A DNA stretch of 64,000 nt from Rosistilla ulvae (GTDB taxonomy: Bacteria; Planctomycetota; Planctomycetia; Pirellulales; Pirellulaceae), in the NCBI RefSeq assembly GCF_007741475.1, contig NZ_CP036261.1, positions 4,341,798-4,405,797 of the forward strand. Direction: 5' to 3'. A model generated the notes under the pieces. That model searched no databases and was not told the DNA's origin. It saw only the letters and a program-made list of their open reading frames with translations. Both the position numbers and the translations under genes were made by a program. Of the stretch, positions 18,517-27,496 are shown piece after piece. The stretch's first letter is position 1. The number at the start of each line of letters is the position of its first letter.

Positions 18517-19884
18517 TTAGACGACGCCGTAAGCCAGCATGGCGTCGGCGACCTTGATGAACCCTGCAATATTTGCGCCAAGTACATAGTTTACAAATCC
18601 GTCGGTCTGACCATGCTCAACACACTTGTCGTGGATATCACGCATGATGGTCTTCAGCTTCTCGTCGACTTCTTCACGACTCCACGAAAGTCGCAGTGCG
18701 TTTTGGCTTTGCTCTAAACCCGAGACTGCAACACCGCCGGCATTCGCGGCTTTCGACGGAGCGTAAAGAATCCCGGCTCCTAAAAATGCATGAGCGCCCG
18801 CCAGTTCGGTAGGCATGTTGGCTCCCTCGCAGACAGCTTTGACTCCGTTGGCAATCAACGCTTTCGCATCGTCCAGACTGATCTCGTTCTGCGTGGCACA
18901 CGGAAAGGCGACATCGCACGGCACATTCCAAGGACGTTCTTCGGGAAGGAACGTGACGCCCTCGAACTTATCGGCATACTCCGCGATTCGTCCCCGACGC
19001 ACCTCCTTGAGATTTTTGATGAAAGCCAGTTTCTCGGCATCAATGCCCGCTGGATCGTGAATGAAGCCGGATGAATCGGACATGGCGACGACCCTTGCGC
19101 CCAGTTCGGTAGCCTTTTCAGCGGTGTAGATCGCGACGTTTCCAGATCCCGATACCACGCATGTCTTTTCCTTGAGACTGTCATCAATATGGTTGAGCAT
19201 GTTCTCACAAAAGTAGACGCATCCGTAACCGGTTGCCTCGGTCCTGACGAGACTGCCGCCGAAGGTCAGCCCCTTGCCGGTCAAGATACCCGCAAAGCGA
19301 TTTTCAAGTCGTTTGTATTGTCCAAACAGATAGCTGATCTCACGAGCCCCAACGCCGATATCTCCAGCCGGAACGTCCGTGTCTTCGCCAATGTGGCGAT
19401 GGAGTTCAATCATTAGCGAGTGACAGAATCGCATGACTTCGCGATCGCTCTTTCCCTTGGGGTTGAAGTTCGCGCCCCCTTTGGCCCCGCCCATCGGGAG
19501 CCCCGTCAGGCTATTCTTGAAGGTCTGCTCAAAGCCGAGGAACTTCAGGACGCTCAACGTCGCGTCGGGATGGAACCGCATTCCGCCTTTGTACGGGCCG
19601 ATCGAATTGTTGAATTGCACACGCCACGCCCGATTCGCTCGAATGTTGCCTGCGTCGTCTTCCCAAGTGACGCGGAAGATGACGATTCGATCCGGCTCTG
19701 TCATCCGTTCGAGTATCTGAGCATCTTTGTATTTGCGATGTTTTAGCACGAACGGCATGACGGTTTCGACGAACTCCCGCACCGCTTGATGAAACTCCAG
19801 TTCCCCGGGATTCCGACGTTCAAGCCCCTGCATGAAGCATTCGGTATCTGAGCACGTGTCGATCCAAGTGGCTTTGTTGGGCAT
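18517..19884 (-). CDS. gdhA: NADP-type glutamate dehydrogenase
   Basis: 455 residues from the ATG at 19884 (MPNKATWIDTCSD), with a GGAGA about a dozen bases upstream. It shows the hexameric GDH pattern: GPYKGGMRFHP, the catalytic-lysine region LPMGGAKGGANFNPKGKSD, PAGDIGVGAREISYLFGQYKR, and the Rossmann motif VVSGSGNVAIYTAEK. Length and motifs fit the small (~450-residue) GdhA class that aminates 2-oxoglutarate to glutamate with NADPH. It is first in the gdhA, thiamine-diphosphate enzyme, aldehyde dehydrogenase series and is divergent from the HEAT/thioredoxin gene. Confidence 0.93.
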   Translation of the reverse strand: MPNKATWIDTCSDTECFMQGLERRNPGELEFHQAVREFVETVMPFVLKHRKYKDAQILERMTEPDRIVIFRVTWEDDAGNIRANRAWRVQFNNSIGPYKGGMRFHPDATLSVLKFLGFEQTFKNSLTGLPMGGAKGGANFNPKGKSDREVMRFCHSLMIELHRHIGEDTDVPAGDIGVGAREISYLFGQYKRLENRFAGILTGKGLTFGGSLVRTEATGYGCVYFCENMLNHIDDSLKEKTCVVSGSGNVAIYTAEKATELGARVVAMSDSSGFIHDPAGIDAEKLAFIKNLKEVRRGRIAEYADKFEGVTFLPEERPWNVPCDVAFPCATQNEISLDDAKALIANGVKAVCEGANMPTELAGAHAFLGAGILYAPSKAANAGGVAVSGLEQSQNALRLSWSREEVDEKLKTIMRDIHDKCVEHGQTDGFVNYVLGANIAGFIKVADAMLAYGVV

Positions 19885-20676
19885 GGTGTTTCCAATCTCC
19901 GTGGTGATGGCTTGCCGTTTGGTGGACGTGTCTACCGGCCCCAACACTCCGCCGTAATTGACCGCGATGGGGCTCTGTGAAGTTGACGTGGGAAACGCAA
20001 GCTCCTTACAGCAAGATGCTCGGACGCGACTGGAATTCGCGGGAAATCTTAGGCAGACCTGTGTCGAGCGATCGAAAGCCTGTCTGTGCTTCGTGCTTTG
20101 AATCACTCAATTTGTCGCGGGGAATCATGATTTTGACGGAGCCGAATTGTTTGAGCGTCATTGACGCTCTCTCGCTTTCAGTACGGCCGGCGATATGTCA
20201 ATGACTGTATCGGTGCACCGGCTACACCACTTGGTGTTAGAAATCAAAGCTGTCTTGTCCTCTCAGTGGCGACTCCCCCGCTGAGCGGACCAACTTTAGC
20301 TGGGCGCGGTTGAGGTCAAGTTCCTCTAGCTGAGTGGCGTAGCTTTGGTACTGAATGAGCCGTTGACGATTGGCGAGGCGGTGTTGTTGCCTGCTTCTTG
20401 GCAACTGGAACTGCCAGGAAATGCGTCACAGCGGTGCCTGTCGTTGAGCCGTCGTCTGTGAGCACACACACACAGCCAGCAATCCGCTGCAACGTATAAT
20501 CAAGGCCACTCGCGGCAACGACATCTACCTGAGTTCAAGAAGAGGAAGCATTGAGAATGCAAAAAACATTGGGTTCGGCAGTATCGATCGACCGACGCAG
20601 ACACACCACCGTCGGCGGGCTCGACAACGGAGTGAAGCCTGTTTTGGGCAAGCGTGAAAATCGGAAAGATCCAGCA
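19885..20676. other. Divergent intergenic region, nothing recognised
   Basis: About 790 bp between the divergent gdhA and HEAT/thioredoxin genes. It should contain both promoters, but no clear box, riboswitch or repeat was found. A short CA tract (ACACACACACA) lies near 20465. Confidence 0.45.
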
Positions 20677-21822
20677 ATGGTTTCTCACTCGAATTTGTCG
20701 TACGTCGCTTTCATCGTGATCGCATTGTCGACGGGCACTGATGTGGCTGGCCAAACAGCCGCGATCTTCGATCGTGTTAACACACATGAGTTTCAGCCGC
20801 TTAATGAAGATGGATCGTTTACAAATGATCGTGTCTTAGCGAAGAATGGCGTTAGCGACCTCGCGAACGATGATTGGAAGGTCCGCCTGTTGGCAATCCG
20901 TGACTTGACACGTTCGCTGCCCAAACAACTGGATGCCGTCGTAGCGGGGCTGGAGCACAACGATCCGCACGTACGGCAAATTGCGGCAGCAGCATTAGGA
21001 ATCGCGCGTCAAAAGGAGGCTGCCAGTGCGTTACAAAATGTTTTGGAGGCCGACCCAATGGCACTTGTTCGTTCGCAGGCGGCGATGTCGCTAGGCCAAT
21101 TGGAGTCGGTGGAGTCGCTTGAATTGTTACGCCAGGTTTTTGAACGAGACAAATCGCGTGACGTTCGACACCAATCCGAACTAGCGATTGACCAGATCGA
21201 GAAGCGGCTGGGGGCGACAGAGATGCAACTTGCCGCCTTCCGAGCATTGGACGAGGCTTCGTTTAAACAAGTTCAAGTCGGCCAGCCTGCTCCGGATTTC
21301 ACATTAAGTGACAGCGAGGGAAATCCGTGGCAACTGAGTCGTGCTGGCAACGGAAAATGGACAGTGCTGATTTGGATCTTCGCCGATTGGTGTCCCGTTT
21401 GTCACGGAGAGTTTAAAGAATTGATGTCGATGAAAAAGGAGTTTGATGAAGCCAATGCTGTGGTTGCAACGATCGAGTGTCACGATCTCTATCGCTGTCG
21501 ATTGATGGTTGGAAAGGAAAAAGATGCAGACTACTGGTTTTCGAAAGCTTCGTTTCAGCAGAAATATCTGCGATCCGTCTGGTGGCCCCACTTAAGCGAT
21601 CTGGCTGGTGGGGTAGGTGCTCAGTACGGCGTCGACCCGATGTCATTTGCCGTGCACGCCGAGTATGTAAACAGACCGTCCACAATCATCATCGATCCGG
21701 AAGGACGCGTGCGTCTCACCTACTACGGGACATTCTGGGGCGATCGTCCGTCACTGCATGAAACACTAGAGATGATCAAGTCAGAAGAATTTAGCTTTGA
21801 GCATCCCCGACGTCTCAAGTAG
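20677..21822 (+). CDS. Secreted HEAT-repeat protein with thioredoxin/AhpC-TSA domain
   Basis: 381 residues from the ATG at 20677, with GGAAAG upstream. An N-terminal signal segment (LSYVAFIVIALSTGTDVAG) is followed by HEAT-like helical repeats (VRLLAIRDLTRSL; DPHVRQIAAAALGIAR; ALVRSQAAMSLGQLE; RDVRHQSELAIDQIE). A peroxiredoxin-like thioredoxin fold (VGQPAPDFTLSDSEGNPW) comes next, with the CxxC site in FADWCPVCHGEF. The protein is probably exported and acts as a thiol-disulfide or redox protein whose HEAT part binds a partner. An extra pair of cysteines (ECHDLYRC) lies about 30 residues after the active site. The upstream 42 residues of the open frame do not look like protein. Confidence 0.82.
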   Translation: MVSHSNLSYVAFIVIALSTGTDVAGQTAAIFDRVNTHEFQPLNEDGSFTNDRVLAKNGVSDLANDDWKVRLLAIRDLTRSLPKQLDAVVAGLEHNDPHVRQIAAAALGIARQKEAASALQNVLEADPMALVRSQAAMSLGQLESVESLELLRQVFERDKSRDVRHQSELAIDQIEKRLGATEMQLAAFRALDEASFKQVQVGQPAPDFTLSDSEGNPWQLSRAGNGKWTVLIWIFADWCPVCHGEFKELMSMKKEFDEANAVVATIECHDLYRCRLMVGKEKDADYWFSKASFQQKYLRSVWWPHLSDLAGGVGAQYGVDPMSFAVHAEYVNRPSTIIIDPEGRVRLTYYGTFWGDRPSLHETLEMIKSEEFSFEHPRRLK

Positions 21823-21896
21823 GGCGTTTTCGTACGGGTTCGATGTTTCCAACCGACGCACGCAACTCGGGTCAACCACACGTTCGATGAATAAGA

Positions 21897-22229
21897 GTGT
21901 CCAATACGACCGATCGTTTCCCAAAAGTTGCCGCCAGTTCGGTACCGCGGCTGCCAACGGAACAAATATTTGAGGTCGATCGTGCCATGATCGAGGACTA
22001 TGGGATTGAGTTGCTGCAAATGATGGAACACGCAGGCCGCGGTTTGGCCCGACAAGCTTCCACTCGATTCTTGGACGATTCGCTTCACGGCAAGAATGTG
22101 ATTGTTCTCGCAGGCAAAGGCGGTAATGGCGTTGGTGCATTGGTTGCCGCGCGGCGACTCCACTGTTGGGGAGCGAACGATTCCGTATCCTTCCCCTTAT
22201 CCCGCAAGATTCGTTTACCCGTCGTTTAG
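21897..22229 (+). pseudogene. Truncated NAD(P)H-hydrate epimerase (YjeF N-terminal domain)
   Basis: 110 residues from a GTG. IFEVDRAMIEDYGIELLQMMEHAGRGLA and VIVLAGKGGNGVGALVAARRL match the first third of YjeF_N/AIBP epimerases, which repair hydrated NAD(P)H by interconverting its epimers. The family domain is about 220 residues; here the frame leaves the family after CWGAN and stops at 22229. A frame change around 22165-22190 or a deletion is likely. The conserved GGNGGG loop is GGNGVG here. Confidence 0.7.
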
Positions 22230-22377
22230 ACGTGCGAGGCGAAACCCTGTTTCTTTGACCTAACGCAGCGTTTGAAGGAACACGTAAAACTTCGGTTAAA
22301 GTTCCTCTGAGGGAGGCTCGGCGCCTCGCGTACTACTGTCGCAGCGGCTCCTTCTATCCCGTGGCATCGTCGACACG

Positions 22378-25122
22378 TCAGTCGGGAAACGGGGACGCAT
22401 TGGTGAGTTGGGTGATCGCATCGCGAGTTCGAGTTACTAGAGGGTGATCGGAGTATTCTCCGTCGATTGTATCGAGATCAGCCTTCGCGTTTGCGATGGC
22501 GTCTTTCGCCCTTCCAGGATTTCCCCACTGTCGGTACAGCGTTGCTTGGCTTCGGTACAGCATCGCACGCCAACAACGATGTCGAACGCTGTCAGGCCAT
22601 GTTTGAATGAGCCAGGTTTGCAACCGAATCGCCTCGCTGAGCATCGCGTCCGCCTCATCGAACTGATCTTGGCTTCTCGCGATTGCGAAAATCTTGTGCC
22701 GCAGGTGAACTTCAGATGCCTGGAACAAAGCGTTGTTGGGATTTATGGTTCGCAGCTTGCCAAGTTCGTCTAACGCTTCGCGCAGTCGCTGCGAGACTTC
22801 GTGCGTTCGAGCTGGCGAGCGGAGTCCGCGAACGTTTACGTCGGCCAGCGTTGCGACCAATTCGAACCGCACGTTGGTATCGTCCGGCGTTGCGTACAGC
22901 TGGTCGCGTAAGATCGAAACGGCTTCGCGAAAATCACGACGTTTCCCGTTCCCGGCGTAGCGGAACTCGTCAAGAGTTTCGGAGGAACCGCGTGCGGAGT
23001 TGGGGGAATCGAAAGTCTTGACGACTTCCGCTACGGGCCGGGTGGAGCGGGATCTGGCGAGTAGGCTTCTTGCGTGCAGGATATTGATTGTTGCAGATTG
23101 CTGCTGCGAGTCTTTTAAGCTCTGCAAAATCTCGATCGCGCGACTGATGTGCGAGAGATCGGCCGCTCTTTGTTCGACGGTAAGCGATTCGCCACGGCGG
23201 TGTTGTGGCGGTCGATTTCCCAAACTCAGATGTGCCCGAGCGAGTTCGATCCGGCCCGCGATGTTGGAACCGTCCAGTATCGATGCGGCTTCGATAGCTG
23301 ATTCGTAGCACGCGTTTGCCAGCTCACGGCGGAACTCGCCAGCGTGCATCTCGCCGAGGTCGTTGTTCAACCTAGCGAGTCTCAAGTACAAATCATCGTG
23401 GGGAATCGCAGGGTAGCGGAAGTCGTCAAGACTTTCGTCCGTCGGGCTCGCGGGTTGTGGTTGACGAATGTCTTGTTGGTTTGAGGTGCGAGTGGAGGAT
23501 TGTCGAAAGTCTTGACGACTTCCACTACGACGGTCGGGTGTTTGACGAAAGTCTAGACGACTTCCGCTACGGTTGAGCAGGGAGACACTGGCATTTAGCG
23601 TTTCGATGCTGTCGGGCGTTCGACCCAATGCGTGTTGAATACGCGCAAGCTGGATGCTGGCGTCCACCATTTGCAGAATGATGTCGGGGCGAGTCGGCGA
23701 TTGCCGCGACAGTCGTTCATAGATGGGTTGCAGGCGTTCCAAAATCTTCGCTGAAACGGGCGAGGGTTCGAGTCCGACGTTTGGGAGCGAGTCGTCATCG
23801 AACGAATCGTCGATAGCGATACTGGACGAAGCTGGCGTTCCGGACACCACGTCGACAATTCCATCGAGCGATTGTAGCGCAAGGTCGACGGTTTGCTCCG
23901 ATGTTTTCAAAGCGATGACGGAGCGTTGGTTCGCCGCTGATGTGATTGCGTAAGCAATCGTCGAGACGATCGTCGCTGCCAATAGTGCGACCGCAGCGAC
24001 TGTGATCGCGGCCGCCAGCTTCGGATTGCGTCCCGCCCAGCGAACAAGGCGGCCCGCAACGGAGATCTTGCGAGCATGAATCGGTTGATCCGAGAGGAAT
24101 CGCCCGAGATCGTCGCGCAAATCGGCTGCCGACTGATACCTCAGATCGGGATCGACTTGGATCGCCTTGGAGACAATCGTGGCAAGATCGATTGGAACGT
24201 CGGAGCGAATCGCTTGGATCGACTGCAGGCGAGGATTGGTGATGGAACCGATCAGATGTTCGGCGTCGCTCTCCTCAAACGCCGGTCGTCCAGCGAGCAA
24301 TTCGTACAGCGTTAGACCGATCGCGTAGACATCGCCTCGCTGGTCGGAAATTCCTGCGAATCGTTCGGGAGCCATGTAGCGCAGGCTGCCGCTGACGCTG
24401 CGTGAGTTTGTGAGATCGGTTCCGACGTTCTTTGCCAATCCAAAATCGGTGACTTGCGCCGTACCATCTGCTTCGATCAGGATGTTGGCGGGTTTGATGT
24501 CGCGGTGGAGCACACCGCTGGCGTGCGAATAGGCGATCGCATCTGCTACCTGCTGACCGATGCGGGCTGCGTCGGTACAAGACGTCGTACGACCGTTCGC
24601 GATCACCGTGTCGAGCGACTCACCATCGATCAATTGCATGACTAGATAGTGCGAACCGTCGGACTCACCGGTTCCATAAATCGGCACGATGTTGGTGTGA
24701 TGCATCGCGGCGGCGGTTGTCGCTTCGGTGCGAAACCTCGCGAGTGCCTCGTCGTCCAGCAGGCTTTGCTTCGGCAGCACTTTGATGGCAACGGTACGGT
24801 CGAGCGATTGTTGATGGGCTTCAAAGACAATTCCCATTCCGCCGCGACCGATTTCGCGAACGATACGAAAGTCGCCGAGTTGCGAAAGGACGCGGCCCGC
24901 AAGAGTTGCACTTCCGTCTTCGGCGACCTGTTCACCGATCTTTATCCGTTCAATCGAGGCAACGAGCGGAAACATTCGGCGAATCGAATCGCTTAACTCA
25001 GGATGTCGATGCGCGTATTCCTCCACCGTCGGTCGATCACCTTCGCGATAACGGGCGATAAAGTCGCTCGCGAGGACATCGACGATTTCCAAAACGTCGT
25101 CGGTCGTGTCGGATATTTCCAT
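22378..25122 (-). CDS. Membrane-anchored Ser/Thr protein kinase with repeat-encoded inserts
   Basis: 914 residues. Kinase domain at about 85-345: glycine loop IGRGGMGIVF (91-100), Lys114 in VAIKVL, catalytic HRDIKPAN (206-213), DFG (226-228), APE (251-253). A single membrane helix lies at about 369-392, followed by a ~500-residue region likely outside the cytoplasm with helical, TPR-like content. This is the PknB-like architecture common in planctomycetes. Five copies of the 25-bp hairpin repeat lie in the 3' half and are translated in frame: residues 517-570 (SGSRQDFR-, DFRQ- and ESLDDFRY-type peptides) and 696-722 (VAEVVKTF, ETLDEFRY). These peptides look like insertions in the sensor part; the kinase core is untouched. 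It is third in line after the sigma factor and EF-hand genes on the same strand. Confidence 0.9.
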   Translation of the reverse strand: MEISDTTDDVLEIVDVLASDFIARYREGDRPTVEEYAHRHPELSDSIRRMFPLVASIERIKIGEQVAEDGSATLAGRVLSQLGDFRIVREIGRGGMGIVFEAHQQSLDRTVAIKVLPKQSLLDDEALARFRTEATTAAAMHHTNIVPIYGTGESDGSHYLVMQLIDGESLDTVIANGRTTSCTDAARIGQQVADAIAYSHASGVLHRDIKPANILIEADGTAQVTDFGLAKNVGTDLTNSRSVSGSLRYMAPERFAGISDQRGDVYAIGLTLYELLAGRPAFEESDAEHLIGSITNPRLQSIQAIRSDVPIDLATIVSKAIQVDPDLRYQSAADLRDDLGRFLSDQPIHARKISVAGRLVRWAGRNPKLAAAITVAAVALLAATIVSTIAYAITSAANQRSVIALKTSEQTVDLALQSLDGIVDVVSGTPASSSIAIDDSFDDDSLPNVGLEPSPVSAKILERLQPIYERLSRQSPTRPDIILQMVDASIQLARIQHALGRTPDSIETLNASVSLLNRSGSRLDFRQTPDRRSGSRQDFRQSSTRTSNQQDIRQPQPASPTDESLDDFRYPAIPHDDLYLRLARLNNDLGEMHAGEFRRELANACYESAIEAASILDGSNIAGRIELARAHLSLGNRPPQHRRGESLTVEQRAADLSHISRAIEILQSLKDSQQQSATINILHARSLLARSRSTRPVAEVVKTFDSPNSARGSSETLDEFRYAGNGKRRDFREAVSILRDQLYATPDDTNVRFELVATLADVNVRGLRSPARTHEVSQRLREALDELGKLRTINPNNALFQASEVHLRHKIFAIARSQDQFDEADAMLSEAIRLQTWLIQTWPDSVRHRCWRAMLYRSQATLYRQWGNPGRAKDAIANAKADLDTIDGEYSDHPLVTRTRDAITQLTNASPFPD
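22957..23034. repeat. Hairpin repeat pair inside the kinase gene
   Basis: The forward copy 22957-22981 (stem AACTC/GAGTT) faces the reverse copy 23010-23034 (subtype AAGTC/GACTT). Both are read through in frame as kinase residues 696-722. Confidence 0.9.
23413..23570. repeat. Three hairpin repeats inside the kinase gene
   Basis: Copies lie at 23413-23437 (forward), 23504-23528 (reverse, one change in the outer arm) and 23546-23570 (reverse, changed loop). All are the AAGTC/GACTT subtype. They encode part of kinase residues 517-570. Confidence 0.9.
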
Positions 25123-25184
25123 TCAGCGAGTCGCAATGAAGCGTTGCATATCAGTTCTCTAGTACGGTGATCGGAATATCAATC

Positions 25185-25382
25185 GTAGCGGAAGTCGTCA
25201 AGACTTTCGTGGGTGTTACATTTACCGTAGCGGAAGTCGTCAAGACTTTCGCGGCGGATCGTCAAACTCCGAAACTCTTGACGAGTTCCGCTACGAAGAT
25301 TCTGGTTGACGTCGAAACTCTTGACGAGTTCCGCTACCTGGAGGGACGCAAATCTAACGAAACTCTTGATGAGTTCCGCTAC
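25185..25382. repeat. Cluster of five hairpin repeats upstream of the kinase gene
   Basis: Forward copies at 25185 and 25227 (AAGTC/GACTT subtype) are followed by reverse copies at 25270, 25313 and 25358 (AACTC/GAGTT subtype; the last has one loop change). The cluster fills almost the whole 271-bp gap between the EF-hand gene and the kinase gene and would lie in the 5' leader of the kinase message. Confidence 0.92.
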
Positions 25383-25393
25383 GCAAATATTAC

Positions 25394-27307
25394 CTACCTT
25401 CTCCGGCCGCCGGGGAAATGAGTTCGACCATTGACCATGCCGGCCGTTGGATCCTGTTCGAGCCAGATGGTGAATTCTTGCTCAACCGCTTTGCACCAGC
25501 CCTCTTTCTTGTTGCAGGCGAAGTACTGAATCTCCACCTTGATCGGTTTGCCGGCTTCCCAGTTCTGCACGTCGAGCAAGAACTCGCGCGGTTCGGTGTC
25601 CGATTCCACGTTCAGCTTTTTTGCTTCGGCCATCGCTGGTGTCACCGTTACGCCACCGGCGGTGACGCGATATCGCGGCGGTGAAGCCAGGTTGTTCCAT
25701 TCAGCTCCCAGCACCGGATCCTGACGAAAGCCGAGGTACAGTTTTCCGGTGCCGGTCTTCAACAGTTGTTGATCGGCTTCGGGACGCAGCTTGGCGTAGC
25801 GGCTGGATTTGGCAAAGTTTGAAGAAAGCAGATCTTTGACGTTCAATGCTTCTCCACCGGCGGCGACTTTCAAAGGGACGGCGATTCCGTCGACCGACTT
25901 GCGTTCGACCAGCATGTCCGCAGGGGACGTTTTGTGCCGTCCAAACTGTGGCAGATTCAGATCCGCGACCGTTGTGATTTTTGGGGAAGGACCGACCAGT
26001 TTTTCCAACGACTCTCGCAGGCTAGAACCTCGTCCCCACGAATCGCGATGGACAATCTTGCCGTCGCGATCGAAGACGAACTGTGAGTTTGGCGTCATTC
26101 CGAAATGCTGTTTCATCTCGTTGTCCATCGTGTCGGTCAGCCACGGGATCGATGTCTGCAGCAACTCTTTTGCGTGCTCAACCTGAGCGAACCGTTCCTG
26201 AATCGATGTCGGCTGAACGAAGCCCCAGTTCTCAGGATGGGTTAGCGATTGATACAAGAAGTAGAACTGCACTCCTTTGTCAGCGTAATCTGCGGCGACC
26301 GCTTCGATCTCCGGATACGAATTGCGGTACTCGGGACAAGTCAAACAACCGCCCACGATCACTGTGTACTCTGCGTCGAAGATGCTGTTAGCAGCGACCA
26401 GTTCGCGATCCGTATTATACAGCTGTAGAGATTCCGGCAGCGTCGAGCCTACCGTAAACTTCTCTTGGAATTCCGTATCGCGGGGGCGAACTTTGTCGCG
26501 AGGTCGGCCGCCACCGCGAGCTGCCTGCCCGCCACCGCCGCGTTGTCGCGACTCTCGCTGTCCTTGCATTCCGGTCTCTCCTCTGCCTTCGCGAGCTCGA
26601 GCTTGGGTTGGAGCATTTTTTACAGGCTGCCCACCTTCGGGATTGAGTTGGTTGCGACGAAATTGAGCCGCCAGTACGACCAGCTCCTTTTCGTCGAGTG
26701 ATCCGCTCTTGTCTGCGTCGGCGATTGCAAAAGCTTCGAGCATGTGGTCGGGCAATTCGTCCAGTGCGATCGAGCCGTCATTGTTTGCGTCGAGCGTCAT
26801 GATCTGCGCGACGAACGCAGCATCTGCTTGTCCCGGATCGCCACCGCGCCCGCCGCCTCCACCGGGAGGCCCTCCATTTCCGGGACGGCCGCCGCCTCCC
26901 GGACCACGCACGCCAGCTTGACCTCGTCCAACTCCCATTGCGTCACCGCGTCCTCCCCCGCCGCCTCGAGGTCTGCCCGCGGCTCCCCGCTGGCCCATTG
27001 CCGCAGGTCCACCGGGACCTCCGGCGGGGCGAAATTCATCGCCGCCGATCTTCCCGTCCTTGTTTCGATCCAGCTTCAACAGTGAAGCCGCCGCATCCCT
27101 AATTTCCGCTTTCGATAGCTCTCCATCTCTGTTGGTATCGAAGATCGCAACCCATGGGGGCTGCTGACCGCCCTGTTGGCCCCCCATTCCGGCGCCACCC
27201 TGCCCTCGACCGGCTCGCTCCCTTCCCGGTGGCTGAGCGCTTGCCAGCGAATCGCTCAGCAGGAACGCGAAACAAAACAGCGGAACAATTAATCGAAAAC
27301 GTCGCAT
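25394..27307 (-). CDS. Secreted EF-hand protein with thioredoxin-like region
   Basis: 637 residues. A signal peptide (RLIVPLFCFAFLLSDSLASA) is followed by four EF-hand loops: DTNRDGELSKAE (57-68), DRNKDGKIGGDE (80-91), DANNDGSIALDE (173-184) and DADKSGSLDEKE (197-208). Long Gly/Arg/Pro-rich linkers lie between the pairs (about 95-160) and after them (220-275). The second half resembles a thioredoxin-like domain: YTVIVGGCLTCPEY with a CxxC, then a cis-Pro-like NSQFVFDRDGKIVHRD. The C-terminus is a beta-rich segment with two further cysteines (FACNKKEGWC). It is probably periplasmic, calcium-binding and perhaps a redox protein. It lies between the sigma factor and kinase genes on the same strand and has no internal hairpin repeats. 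Confidence 0.82.
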   Translation of the reverse strand: MRRFRLIVPLFCFAFLLSDSLASAQPPGRERAGRGQGGAGMGGQQGGQQPPWVAIFDTNRDGELSKAEIRDAAASLLKLDRNKDGKIGGDEFRPAGGPGGPAAMGQRGAAGRPRGGGGGRGDAMGVGRGQAGVRGPGGGGRPGNGGPPGGGGGRGGDPGQADAAFVAQIMTLDANNDGSIALDELPDHMLEAFAIADADKSGSLDEKELVVLAAQFRRNQLNPEGGQPVKNAPTQARAREGRGETGMQGQRESRQRGGGGQAARGGGRPRDKVRPRDTEFQEKFTVGSTLPESLQLYNTDRELVAANSIFDAEYTVIVGGCLTCPEYRNSYPEIEAVAADYADKGVQFYFLYQSLTHPENWGFVQPTSIQERFAQVEHAKELLQTSIPWLTDTMDNEMKQHFGMTPNSQFVFDRDGKIVHRDSWGRGSSLRESLEKLVGPSPKITTVADLNLPQFGRHKTSPADMLVERKSVDGIAVPLKVAAGGEALNVKDLLSSNFAKSSRYAKLRPEADQQLLKTGTGKLYLGFRQDPVLGAEWNNLASPPRYRVTAGGVTVTPAMAEAKKLNVESDTEPREFLLDVQNWEAGKPIKVEIQYFACNKKEGWCKAVEQEFTIWLEQDPTAGMVNGRTHFPGGRRR

Positions 27308-27410
27308 TGAGCTGGCTCACTATCTGGGGTTTCGGAATGACCTACGGAACTAAACCCCGCCGCCGCGACAGATCTACTGACAATTGAAAAGTTTTTCCGC
27401 CCGCCCCCGC

Positions 27411-27496
27411 GTAGCGGAAGTCGTCAAGACTTTCGTTGGCCACAGTAAAACCTGACAATAAAGAGAGTGGTCGAAACTCTTGACGAGTTCCGCTAC
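27411..27496. repeat. Hairpin repeat pair at the 3' end of the sigma factor gene
   Basis: The forward copy 27411-27435 (AAGTC/GACTT) faces the reverse copy 27472-27496 (AACTC/GAGTT). The sigma factor stop codon (TAG, minus strand 27495-27493) is the TAG of the GTAGCGG arm in the second copy. Confidence 0.92.

Noticed and set aside
25185-25382. Possible CRISPR array from regularly spaced short repeats
   Set aside because: The repeats change orientation, their spacers vary in length, similar pairs occur inside genes, and no cas gene is present.
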